DNA of 64,000 bases from the NCBI GenBank assembly GCA_965278995.1, contig OZ257136.1:3720001-3784000 (forward strand), read 5' to 3'. Origin of the DNA: JADJYF01 sp965278995 (GTDB taxonomy: Bacteria > Pseudomonadota > Gammaproteobacteria > Ga0077536). The first letter of the stretch is position 1; each line of letters starts with the position of its first letter. This document shows positions 17,859-25,578 of this stretch, piece by piece. The notes under the pieces were generated by a model. The model was not told the DNA's origin. It saw nothing but the letters and a program-made list of their open reading frames with translations, and searched no databases. Both the position numbers and the translations under genes were made by a program.

Positions 17859-19508
17859 TCAACCAGGGTACCAGACCGTCGCCGCCGGGTCGGCCGGGTT
17901 GCCGGCGATTTCACCCCTTCGCCACATGTCGAGAAACGACAGCGGGCCACCAGTCCAGGCCGGGTAACCCAGCGCGAAGACCCCGAGTACATCCATGTCT
18001 GCCGCCGTTTCGACCGCCCTGTCTGCCATGCACGCTGCCGCAGCCTGGCTGATGCAGGTCAACAGGGCGATGCCGTTGGCGTGATCCTGGTCGGTAGTCC
18101 CGGACTGCTCGGGCATGACAGCGCCGAGGCGACGCAGCAGAGCGCCGAGGTCGACCGCATTTGCCATCCCGCCGCACGACGCTTCCGGATGGGCGGACAG
18201 CCACTCGGCGGCCGCTTGCAGCAGGCGGGCGGTCGGTCCTGGCACGCTCGCACTGACCGCTATCGGAACACATTTCAGTCGATTGACCAGACTGAGCGCC
18301 AGTGCGCCGGTGGGTCCTGCTGCAGCGGCAATCTCAATCGCTTCGGCGTCTTCGAAATCACCCGCCAACCGCAGCTCAACTGCGTCGCTGACAGTAACCG
18401 GGCCAGGCTCCGCCCGGATCGACATGGTGAGCAAGTACTGACTGACCGATGCCGTGCGCTGCACACTGAGCTCGGGTGCGTCGTTTGCACCCACAATGCT
18501 GAAACTTCGCGCCAGGCGCATCGGCATCGGCTCCAACCCGGCTACCGCGATCCGCCGCACCGGGGCGTCCGCTGTGCCGAGGCGCTGCGCGGCACGTTTT
18601 GGTGCTGCTGTCTTCGACAGAAAACTCGTGCGCACCATGTTGCCGGCGACCGGGTCGAGCATCAGCGGCAGAAACGCGTCAGCCTCCAGTTCGAGCGCGG
18701 CATCGATTGGCAGTCGATAACCGCCGATCAGGCACTGGCAGATGCTCGCCAGCGCCGGATAACGATGAGCGGTATGGCGATGGATGCCGGCATGCGCCAG
18801 CAGTCGCGAGTTCGCATCGGGGCCATCTAACATGGCGAGATCGCTCTGTGGGGCCTGCCAGCCGACCTTGTCCCATCGCGCGCCCGCCGTCATCCCGGCG
18901 AATTGCTGGCGCGCTAGCGCAAGCAGTGCAGCCGGTGCAGCCAACGCATCGACCAGGCCGAGAGCCAGCGCTGCGGTCGGCGCTATCGGCCGACCATCGA
19001 GCAACATGCGCGCACCGTCGGCAAGACCGATCAGGCGTGGCAGCCTTTGCGTTCCGCCGGCCGCCGGCAGCAGACCGAGTAGCACTTCCGGCAGGCCCAG
19101 ACACGGCTGCGTAGAGTCGATCGCAACGCGGCGGTGGCAGGCCATCGCGAGTTCGAGTCCGCCGCCCAGTGCCAGTCCGTTGATGGCGGCAACTGTCGGC
19201 ACGGGCAGACATTCGAGTCGCCGCATTAATCGACTCAGGCGTGAACAGGTCGCGCGGACCTCGGCGGGCGTCGCGCGAAAGCGCAGTGTGGTGAACCCTC
19301 TGACCATGGTGAGATCGGCACCGGCCATGAAGGCATCCTTGCCCGAAGCGATAATCAAGCCCCGCGGCGGTTGCGCCGTGACGTCGTCGAGCAGGCGCTC
19401 GAGTTCATCAATCATGTCATCGGAGAAGACGTTGAATGGGCGACCCGGCATGTCCAGCGTCGCGATCGCGATGCCGTCATCGTCGACCTGGTAAGTGACG
19501 TTAAGCAT
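17859..19508 (-). CDS. FadJ-like fusion: crotonase plus degenerate hydroxyacyl-CoA dehydrogenase
   Basis: 549 residues against about 700 for FadB/FadJ. The N-terminal crotonase domain (about 1-190) is intact: AFMAGADLTMV, NGLALGGGLELAMAC and LGLPEVLLGLLPAAGG retain both hydratase Glu residues. The region that should bind NAD reads VRRIAVAGLEPMPMRLARSF without a GxGxxG, and the dehydrogenase catalytic His-Glu segment is missing. The C-terminal piece LGYPAWTGGPLSFLDMW is the recognisable end of a HAD C-terminal domain. So it is probably a hydratase/isomerase with a vestigial dehydrogenase half. It lies in a minus-strand unit downstream of the MarR gene and could supply the cyclohexenecarboxyl-CoA hydratase step. 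Confidence 0.85.
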   Translation of the reverse strand: MLNVTYQVDDDGIAIATLDMPGRPFNVFSDDMIDELERLLDDVTAQPPRGLIIASGKDAFMAGADLTMVRGFTTLRFRATPAEVRATCSRLSRLMRRLECLPVPTVAAINGLALGGGLELAMACHRRVAIDSTQPCLGLPEVLLGLLPAAGGTQRLPRLIGLADGARMLLDGRPIAPTAALALGLVDALAAPAALLALARQQFAGMTAGARWDKVGWQAPQSDLAMLDGPDANSRLLAHAGIHRHTAHRYPALASICQCLIGGYRLPIDAALELEADAFLPLMLDPVAGNMVRTSFLSKTAAPKRAAQRLGTADAPVRRIAVAGLEPMPMRLARSFSIVGANDAPELSVQRTASVSQYLLTMSIRAEPGPVTVSDAVELRLAGDFEDAEAIEIAAAAGPTGALALSLVNRLKCVPIAVSASVPGPTARLLQAAAEWLSAHPEASCGGMANAVDLGALLRRLGAVMPEQSGTTDQDHANGIALLTCISQAAAACMADRAVETAADMDVLGVFALGYPAWTGGPLSFLDMWRRGEIAGNPADPAATVWYPG

Positions 19509-19564
19509 GTTTCACCAGCCTGAATTCATACGGAAGCGGCAAACTCCGCGAGGCATCGCCCGAC

Positions 19565-20155
19565 TCAGGATTCGTCGAGCGGACCCGCGTCCCTGCCGTT
19601 GGTCATGCGCAGCAGATTCGCCTTGATTGCTCGCAGCGTTTTCGCTGCGGCGCGCAAATCGGAAGACGAAATGCCTTTCATGATTTCAGCGTTGGTCGGT
19701 GCAGAGATCTTGCGCATGCGGTTGACGACTTTCTGGCCCTCTGCGGTGAGGAAAATCCGCTTCACCCGCCGATCGTGCGCATCGGCGCGCCGTTCGACCA
19801 GATGAACGCTTTCGAGTCGGTCGACCAGACCGCCAAGTGCGACTTTGCCGAGGTCGAGCTGGCTGGCCAGCTCCGACTGTGGCATGCCATCTTTACGCGA
19901 GAGGTAGGCAAGTACCCAGGCTTGCGAACGGGTGACACCCGCCGGCTTCAATGCGGCATCGTAGATGACGCGTCGCAGCCGCGACGTATCGTGGATATAG
20001 AAGCCCAGACGGATCGCCCAGTCCTCGTCCGTACCTTCTTCGCCAGCGAGCGCGCGGACGAGTTGTTCGTCTGTTTGTTTCACCTTGCTGCTCCGCTCAC
20101 CACCGTCGCCGAGCAGGGCACGGGCTGATTCAAATACTGCATCGACATTAACCAT
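19565..20155 (-). CDS. MarR-family regulator, BadR-like
   Basis: 196 residues. A MarR winged helix: ITRSQAWVLAYLSRKDG-like helix (VTRSQAWVLAYLSRKDG, about 74-90), QSELASQLDLGKVALGGLVDRLE recognition region and the wing with DRRVKRIFLTAEG. It has about 50 extra residues at the N-terminus. Genes resembling badH and badI of Rhodopseudomonas palustris, where the MarR protein BadR responds to 2-ketocyclohexanecarboxyl-CoA, are divergently transcribed next to it, so it is probably the CoA-ester-sensing repressor of this island. The palindrome at 20194 lies in its own upstream region. Confidence 0.85.
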   Translation of the reverse strand: MVNVDAVFESARALLGDGGERSSKVKQTDEQLVRALAGEEGTDEDWAIRLGFYIHDTSRLRRVIYDAALKPAGVTRSQAWVLAYLSRKDGMPQSELASQLDLGKVALGGLVDRLESVHLVERRADAHDRRVKRIFLTAEGQKVVNRMRKISAPTNAEIMKGISSSDLRAAAKTLRAIKANLLRMTNGRDAGPLDES

Positions 20156-20173
20156 ACGCTTGTGTAAATCCGT

Positions 20174-20202
20174 TTGACAGTATTTATACGCATCCGTACT
20201 AT
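20174..20202 (+). promoter_or_regulatory. Sigma-70 promoter for the badHI-like transcript
   Basis: TTGACA at 20174-20179 and TACTAT at 20197-20202 are separated by exactly 17 nt, reading toward the acyl-CoA dehydrogenase/badH/badI-like genes. The -10 box overlaps the MarR-type palindrome at 20194-20206, which fits repression by blocking polymerase. Confidence 0.65.
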
Positions 20203-20206
20203 ACGC
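20194..20206. promoter_or_regulatory. Putative MarR (BadR-like) operator, site 2
   Basis: CCGTA-CTA-TACGC; on the other strand GCGTATAGTACGG, inside CTAGCGTATAGTACGGATG. It aligns base for base with sites 1 and 3 and lies between the divergent MarR gene and the badHI-like transcript, on top of a sigma-70 -10 box. Confidence 0.62.
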
Positions 20207-20309
20207 TAGCTTTCTTAATCATCAAGCACTCTCCACGTTCCTGTCGGCAGCGTCTTTTCATACTGGCGCTGTGCGAGGCACGTGTGTCCGTAGACCTGAG
20301 GAGACCCGC

Positions 20310-20417
20310 ATGCTGCTCCGCGACACGGTCATTCTCGTTACAGGCGCCGGACGCGGTGTCAGGCGCGTTTTTCCGCTGCTTCGCTCAGGCGAACTGCTCA
20401 CCTGGGATCCGGCGTAA
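20310..20417 (+). pseudogene. Remnant of a short-chain dehydrogenase gene
   Basis: A 35-codon frame starts with ATG behind a strong GAGGAGA RBS. Its first 17 residues, MLLRDTVILVTGAGRGV, are the start of an SDR with the TGxxxGxG cofactor motif. The reading then turns into unrelated sequence (RRVFPLLRSGELLTWDPA) and stops. The rest of the SDR is absent; the next gene starts 27 nt later. It is the first translated frame behind the promoter at 20174, so it may now act as a leader peptide. It is most simply explained by an internal deletion. Confidence 0.6.
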
Positions 20418-20444
20418 GCCCGCGCACGAGACAAGCTGCGGCCG

Positions 20445-21581
20445 ATGCTGAAGCGCACGATCTTCGAGCCCGAACACGAGCAGTTCCGCACTGCCGTGCG
20501 GCGTTTTTTTGCCACCGAACTCACGCCAAACATCGCCGCCTGGGAAGCAGCGGGCATGGTCGACAAGGCGTTCTGGCGTCGCTGTGGCGAGCAAGGTCTA
20601 TTGTGCCCGGACATGCCGGAAACAGTCGGTGGCAGCGGATTGGATTTCCGCGCCAATGCGATTGTGCTGGAAGAAACCTCGTTCACGGGATCGGCAACCC
20701 CGGCGTTCGGCCTGCATTCGGATATCGTCGCGCATTACATGCTGAAGTACGCGAACGACGAGCTGCGTCGTCAGTGGCTGCCGCGCATGATCGATGGTAG
20801 CGCTATCGGCGCAATCTGCATGACCGAGCCGAGTGGCGGCAGCGATCTGAAAATGCTCCGTACGAGCGCGAACCGCGAAGGCGACAGCTTTCGTATCAAT
20901 GGCTCCAAGACCTTCATCACCAACGGCGTGACATCCGATATTGCAATCATTGCCGCGCGCAGCGATGGTGTGGCCGGCGCCAGAGGCATCTCGCTGTTTT
21001 TCACCGAAACCGACCGACCGGGATACAAAGTCGGGCGCAAACTCGACAAAGTCGGCCAGCATTCCTCGGATGTCGCCGAGATCTTCTTGGAAGACCTCGT
21101 TGTACCCGCACACCATCTGCTTGGCGCCGAGCATCAAGGCTTCGCCATCATGATGCAGGAGCTGCCGCAGGAACGCTTGTCTATCGCGGTCTCTGCTCAC
21201 GCCGCCGCGCAGCGTGCTTATGACATCACCGTCGCCTATGTGAATCAGCGCGAAGCTTTCGGCGGTACGCTCGCGAGCCTGCAGAACACCCGTTTCGTCC
21301 TTGCCGACATCCACGCGCGCCTGCAGGTCGGATGGGCTCATCTGGACGGTTGCATCATGGCTCTGGTCAATCACGAACTTTCCACGACCGCCGCCGCTGC
21401 AGCCAAGCTCTGGCATACCGAAATGCGCTGCGACGTTACCGACGCCTGTGTACAGCTATTCGGTGGCTATGGGTACATGAATGAGTACGAGATCGCCCGC
21501 CTGTGGAAGGATGCGCGCATTCAACGCATCTACGGCGGCTCGTCGGAGATCATGAAGGAACTGATCAGCCGCGCACTGTGA
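20445..21581 (+). CDS. Acyl-CoA dehydrogenase (candidate cyclohexanecarboxyl-CoA dehydrogenase)
   Basis: 378 residues with ICMTEPSGGSDLKMLRT (about 126-142), SKTFITNGVTSDIAIIAARS, and the C-terminal QLFGGYGYMNEYEIARLWKDARIQRIYGGSSEIMKELI. First intact gene of the transcript that continues with BadH- and BadI-like enzymes. The simplest role is alpha,beta-desaturation of cyclohexanecarboxyl-CoA to cyclohex-1-enecarboxyl-CoA (AliB-type). That substrate is inferred from context; the fold and reaction class are clear. Confidence 0.9.
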   Translation: MLKRTIFEPEHEQFRTAVRRFFATELTPNIAAWEAAGMVDKAFWRRCGEQGLLCPDMPETVGGSGLDFRANAIVLEETSFTGSATPAFGLHSDIVAHYMLKYANDELRRQWLPRMIDGSAIGAICMTEPSGGSDLKMLRTSANREGDSFRINGSKTFITNGVTSDIAIIAARSDGVAGARGISLFFTETDRPGYKVGRKLDKVGQHSSDVAEIFLEDLVVPAHHLLGAEHQGFAIMMQELPQERLSIAVSAHAAAQRAYDITVAYVNQREAFGGTLASLQNTRFVLADIHARLQVGWAHLDGCIMALVNHELSTTAAAAAKLWHTEMRCDVTDACVQLFGGYGYMNEYEIARLWKDARIQRIYGGSSEIMKELISRAL

Positions 21582-21663
21582 CCACGAAGAGCTGCCGATT
21601 ATGACTACAATCCATTCGCGACCAGCAAGCGGGCGGGTTTCAACGACACGAGGATAAACATTC

Positions 21664-22461
21664 ATGGATCTCGAACTGCAAGGCAAAGCCGTCATCGTTA
21701 CCGGCGGTGGCTCCAATATCGGCCGTGCGATTACGCTCGGCTTCGCGGGCGAGCACGCCAACATCACTATCGGTGACATCGACGTCGGGCAGGCCGAAGC
21801 GGTCGCAGTGGAAGCCAGAGCCGCCGGAGCGGGCGCAGTCCAGGTCGTACGCTGCGATGTGACCGATGGTGCGCAGGTCAAAGCCATGTTCAAACAGACG
21901 GTAGATGCTTACGGCGCTGTCGACGTACTGGTCAACAATGTCGGCTGGGATGAGCTCAAGTTCTTCACCCAGACGACGCCGGAACTGTGGCAGAAGATCA
22001 TCCAGATCAATTTCGTCGGCATGCTGAACTGTACACAGGAAGCACTGGCCCTGATGGCTCCGCGAAATTCAGGCGCGATAGTGTCGATCAGCTCGGACGC
22101 CAGCCGCCAGGGCGAACCGCGGGAAGCGGTCTATGGCGGCATGAAAGCCGCCATCAACAGTTTCATGAAAACAATCGCCAAGGAAAACGGCCGCAACGGC
22201 ATCCGCTGCAATACGGTCTGCCCGGGCGTCACCATTCCGGAAGAGAGCGCGGAAGTCGGCGCCAACAGCATGTGGGTGAACAAGGACAGCATGTTCAGCG
22301 CCGATCAGCTCGCCGCCATTGCCAAGGCGCTGCCGCTGAAGAAAATCGGGCGGCCTCAGGATGTTGCCAACGCCGTGGTCTTTCTCGCCTCGAACGCTGT
22401 GGCCGGTCATGTCACCGGCCAGGTGCTGAGTGTGAGTGGCGGCTACAGCATGATTGGCTGA
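21664..22461 (+). CDS. badH: BadH-like 2-hydroxycyclohexanecarboxyl-CoA dehydrogenase (SDR)
   Basis: 265 residues, classical SDR: TGGGSNIGRAI (about 14-24), VLVNNVGWDELKFFTQT, VSISSDASRQGEPREAVYGGMKAAI with catalytic Ser, Tyr and Lys, and the C-terminal GHVTGQVLSVSGG. The NNVGWD and SSDASR...EAVY features and the C-terminus resemble BadH, which oxidises 2-hydroxy- to 2-ketocyclohexanecarboxyl-CoA with NAD. The gene lies directly before a badI-like gene (40-nt gap), the same order as in known badHI pairs. An alternative is a generic 3-hydroxyacyl-CoA dehydrogenase. Confidence 0.78.
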   Translation: MDLELQGKAVIVTGGGSNIGRAITLGFAGEHANITIGDIDVGQAEAVAVEARAAGAGAVQVVRCDVTDGAQVKAMFKQTVDAYGAVDVLVNNVGWDELKFFTQTTPELWQKIIQINFVGMLNCTQEALALMAPRNSGAIVSISSDASRQGEPREAVYGGMKAAINSFMKTIAKENGRNGIRCNTVCPGVTIPEESAEVGANSMWVNKDSMFSADQLAAIAKALPLKKIGRPQDVANAVVFLASNAVAGHVTGQVLSVSGGYSMIG

Positions 22462-22501
22462 ATGGTTTGGATTACAACGACAATATGCCGAGGAGACGAT
22501 C

Positions 22502-23299
22502 ATGAGCGACTATCAGGACATCATCTACAGTGTCGAAGGTCGTACTGCGACCATCTGCATCAACCGCCCGAAGAAATACAACGCGTTCCGCCCGCGCACT
22601 GTGGTTGAACTGCTCGACGCATTCCAGCGCGCCGGTTGGGATCGCGACATCGGATCGATCATCTTCACCGGTGCCGGCGACAAGGCCTTCTGCACCGGCG
22701 GCGATCAGTCCGATCATAGCGGCGGCCAGTACGGCAACAACGACGCACGCGGTGCTGTCGGCATGCCGGTGGAAGAACTGCATTCCGTCTTGCGCGACGT
22801 TCCCAAACCGGTCATCGCCAAAGTGCGCGGCTACGCCATCGGTGGCGGCAATGTGTTCTGCACAATCTGCGACATGACCATCGCCTCGGAAACCGCAATC
22901 TTCGGCCAGGTCGGCCCCAAGATGGGTTCGGTCGATCCGGGTTTCGGCACCGCGTATCTCGCCCGCGTCGTCGGCGAAAAGAAAGCGCGCGAGATGTGGT
23001 ACATGTGCAAGCGCTACAGTGCGAAAGAAGCACTCGAGATGGGGCTCATCAATGCGGTCGTCGCCGACGATCAGCTCGACACCGAAGTGCAATCCTGGTG
23101 CGATGAGATCAACAAGCGCAGCCCGACCGCTATCGCGCTGGCCAAGAAGAGCTTCAACGCTGACACCGAATCCATCCGTGGCATGGGCCAGCTCGCCATG
23201 CAGGCGCTGCGCATGTATTACTACACCGAGGAATCCCAGGAAGGCGTGAAAGCGCTGAACGAAAAACGCGAACCGGATTTCATGAAATATTATCGTTGA
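22502..23299 (+). CDS. badI: BadI-like 2-ketocyclohexanecarboxyl-CoA hydrolase (ring opening)
   Basis: 265 residues of the crotonase superfamily, MenB/BadI branch. Stretches nearly identical to remembered BadI sequence include KAFCTGGDQS (61-70), RDVPKPVIAKVRGYAIGGGN, IFGQVGPKMGSVDPGFGTA and VGEKKAREMWYMCKRYSAKEA, ending EGVKALNEKREPDFMKYY. BadI adds water to 2-ketocyclohexanecarboxyl-CoA and opens the ring to pimeloyl-CoA. I chose ATG 22502 behind GAGGAG, 16 codons inside the longer frame. MenB itself is the alternative, but no menaquinone genes are near and the badH-like gene is adjacent. Confidence 0.87.
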   Translation: MSDYQDIIYSVEGRTATICINRPKKYNAFRPRTVVELLDAFQRAGWDRDIGSIIFTGAGDKAFCTGGDQSDHSGGQYGNNDARGAVGMPVEELHSVLRDVPKPVIAKVRGYAIGGGNVFCTICDMTIASETAIFGQVGPKMGSVDPGFGTAYLARVVGEKKAREMWYMCKRYSAKEALEMGLINAVVADDQLDTEVQSWCDEINKRSPTAIALAKKSFNADTESIRGMGQLAMQALRMYYYTEESQEGVKALNEKREPDFMKYYR

Positions 23300-23321
23300 G
23301 TCCAACGTCGCGCTGGACGCG

Positions 23322-23350
23322 CAGCGTATCGGCCGATGGCCGACACGCTG
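23322..23350. terminator. Bidirectional terminator-like hairpin
   Basis: Stem CAGCGT-A-TCGGCC / GGCCGA-C-ACGCTG, 12 paired bases with one internal mismatch and a 3-nt loop. It sits between the converging badI-like and alpha/beta-hydrolase genes. Confidence 0.6.
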
Positions 23351-23363
23351 CCGATGGCACGGG

Positions 23364-24257
23364 TCAGGCGGTATGTTTGCGCACAAACACACCGATGCGT
23401 TCGATTGCCGCCTGCCCTTCGTCCAGCATTGGCGCGAACAGATGCCAGACATGGATCATCTCGGGCCAGATTTCGACTGTCACATCGACGCCGGCAGCCT
23501 TGAGCCTCGGTTCGATGCGGGTGGTGTCATCAAGCAGCGTTTCAGCATCGCCGACCTGGATCAGCAGCGGTGGCAATCCGGTGAAATCGCCGTGCAGCGG
23601 CGAGGCGAGCGGCGTTGCCAGATCTGCGCTCTGTAAATAGGTGCGCGCCAGGTCGTCGATGACAGCTTTCTGCACCATCGGATCGACTGCCGCGCGTGAC
23701 TGCATCGTCGCGCCGCGCCCTTCCATATCGGTCCACGGCGAAATTGGCACCGCGCATCCAGGCATCGCAACGCCGGCATCGCGCAGTGCGATTAGCGTAG
23801 CGAGCGCGAGGCCGCCGCCAGCGGAATCACCGGAAATCGCGATGTGCTTCGCACCGATCCCTTGCGCAAGCAGCCAGCGATACGCGGCGCAAGCATCGTC
23901 GACCGCTGCCGGGAACGGCGCTTCCGGCGCCAGGCGATAGTTCAACGCCAGCACGCGGCATCCGCACGCAATCGCGAGCCGCTCGAGCAGCACGCGATGC
24001 GACTGCACTGAGCCGAAGACATAGCCGCCACCATGCAGGTAGAGCACCACGCGATTGGCATCGCCAGAACGCGGCATCAACCATTCCGCGCTGACGCCGC
24101 CGGCATCGACCGGAGCGGCCGTCACATCGGCCAGACGCGGCGCCATGTTGCCCATGGCGTCGAGACCTTTGCGCATGTCGGCAAGCGAGGCGCCGGGTTT
24201 GACGATCGGATTCTCCGCAAGGAGGGTGCGGATTGCGGTCAGCTGAGCGGTACTCAT
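23364..24257 (-). CDS. Alpha/beta-hydrolase of the hormone-sensitive-lipase (Aes) family
   Basis: 297 residues. HGGGYVFGS gives the HGGG oxyanion motif (about residues 75-83), GDSAGGGLAL holds the nucleophile Ser (about 148), and the C-terminal MIHVWHLF supplies the His. The start at 24257 follows GGGAGAA; a much longer frame upstream is rejected because homology begins after it. Carboxylesterase activity on short acyl or alicyclic esters is likely. It appears to be the last gene of the ligase-kinase-hydrolase transcript that starts near 27147. Confidence 0.88.
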   Translation of the reverse strand: MSTAQLTAIRTLLAENPIVKPGASLADMRKGLDAMGNMAPRLADVTAAPVDAGGVSAEWLMPRSGDANRVVLYLHGGGYVFGSVQSHRVLLERLAIACGCRVLALNYRLAPEAPFPAAVDDACAAYRWLLAQGIGAKHIAISGDSAGGGLALATLIALRDAGVAMPGCAVPISPWTDMEGRGATMQSRAAVDPMVQKAVIDDLARTYLQSADLATPLASPLHGDFTGLPPLLIQVGDAETLLDDTTRIEPRLKAAGVDVTVEIWPEMIHVWHLFAPMLDEGQAAIERIGVFVRKHTA

Positions 24258-24342
24258 GGTGTTCTCCCTGGATTTGTTTAGCCCGTACAGGGCGCGATAG
24301 CCGGAAAAGCCGATCGGACAGTGCTTATTGTGTGCGATTTCG

Positions 24343-25497
24343 TCAGTCGAATGCAGCAAGGGCATCGAGGTCATCAATGGCCGTTGCCATGCGTCCGATG
24401 AACGCCATCGAGCTGTCTTTCGGCTGCATCGCGGGTGCTTCCGGTGGCTGGCCGAGCGTGCCGGTCCACCAGGCCAGGGCGGAAAACAGCTGCTGGCGGT
24501 AGATACGGAATGCCGTATCGAAATCAGGCGCTGGGGCACCCGCTGCGCGTAACTCAGCAAGATACAGCGTGAGCAGATCGCGCTCCCAGGCCCGGCGATC
24601 GTCTATCGCCAGCGCAGTGGCGATGCAATACGCCAGATCGCGCCCCCAGTTGCCTTTGCAGGCGCATTGCCAGTCATTCAGGCCCATCTCGCCGTTGGCG
24701 GCGACGTACCAGTTCTTCAAGTGCACGTCGGAATGGATCAGCGTACGCGGAAGCGTGCTGTGCAGTTCGACCGAGCGCAGGGTCGCCGGCCAGATCTCGG
24801 CTGCGCGGCGATAAAGCCGTGGGGGAATGACGTCGACAGCTTCAGCGAATCCACGCGGGCAGGCGGCGCCGAAACCAGCATCGCGTACGGTCACGGCGAA
24901 ATAATTTTCCCAGCTGTTGAACGGTGCGAGTGTGGTAGCGAGATCTGCGCTTTCGTAATAGCGACCATGCAGGCGGGCCAGCAGGCGCATCTGGCTCTCG
25001 GCGCGTGCGCGCGACATTGGTAAGGCATGGCGACCGAATTCCACTTCGTCGGTCATGTCCCTGAGGATGATGATCGAGTTGAAGGTATGAGGATTGAAAT
25101 TCGCGAAATACGGTTGCGGTGCCTCAATGGCCAGACCGGTCCGCACACGGTTGTAAAACGCGACTTCCGCCTCGACGCCACCGTTGAGAGCGAGCATGAA
25201 TCGACTGCCCAGCGTCAGCGTTCCTTTACAGAACACGCTCGCCGGCAGACCAGCCGCCCGCCCGGCTGCATTCCACTCGATAAACACGCGACGGCGACTC
25301 GACGTGCCTTCGTCCGGGTCGCTTAACCGACACGACTCGACCGCGGCACCAGGATGCGCGGCCGCTAGCACTGCCGTCAGCCAGGTCGGGTTGATTGCTT
25401 CGTACGACAACGGCAGGTCGCTCGCGGCATGCAACGGCCCGGCAGCTTTGTGCTCGACTTCGAAACGCGCGGTGATTTCCGCGAAGGTGACGGTCAT
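24343..25497 (-). CDS. APH-fold phosphotransferase (aminoglycoside-phosphotransferase family)
   Basis: 384 residues with a protein-kinase-like fold. The catalytic loop reads LIHSDVHLKNWYV (Asp, about residue 257) and the metal-binding strand GLNDWQCACKGNWGRDLAY. Such kinases recur in bacterial catabolic clusters, sometimes next to acyl-CoA dehydrogenases (compare the kinase half of ACAD10/11, which phosphorylates 4-hydroxyacyl-CoA). Its substrate is not shown by the sequence. It lies between the ligase and hydrolase genes on the same strand. Confidence 0.78.
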   Translation of the reverse strand: MTVTFAEITARFEVEHKAAGPLHAASDLPLSYEAINPTWLTAVLAAAHPGAAVESCRLSDPDEGTSSRRRVFIEWNAAGRAAGLPASVFCKGTLTLGSRFMLALNGGVEAEVAFYNRVRTGLAIEAPQPYFANFNPHTFNSIIILRDMTDEVEFGRHALPMSRARAESQMRLLARLHGRYYESADLATTLAPFNSWENYFAVTVRDAGFGAACPRGFAEAVDVIPPRLYRRAAEIWPATLRSVELHSTLPRTLIHSDVHLKNWYVAANGEMGLNDWQCACKGNWGRDLAYCIATALAIDDRRAWERDLLTLYLAELRAAGAPAPDFDTAFRIYRQQLFSALAWWTGTLGQPPEAPAMQPKDSSMAFIGRMATAIDDLDALAAFD

Positions 25498-25578
25498 TGC
25501 AAAATTCTCCGGTCGTGAAATTCAACAGCAGATGCATTGGCGGACACACCGTCGGTGCGTGCGATCGCCAGCGCCAGG

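Noticed and set aside
17984..18000. TACATCCATGT, resembling the core of the cruciform repeats
   Set aside because: It lies in the coding sequence of the FadJ-like protein with no flanking inverted arms, so it is a chance match.
22502..23299. Annotation as MenB (1,4-dihydroxy-2-naphthoyl-CoA synthase)
   Set aside because: The fold is shared, but the sequence blocks match BadI more closely, the neighbour is BadH-like and no menaquinone gene is present.
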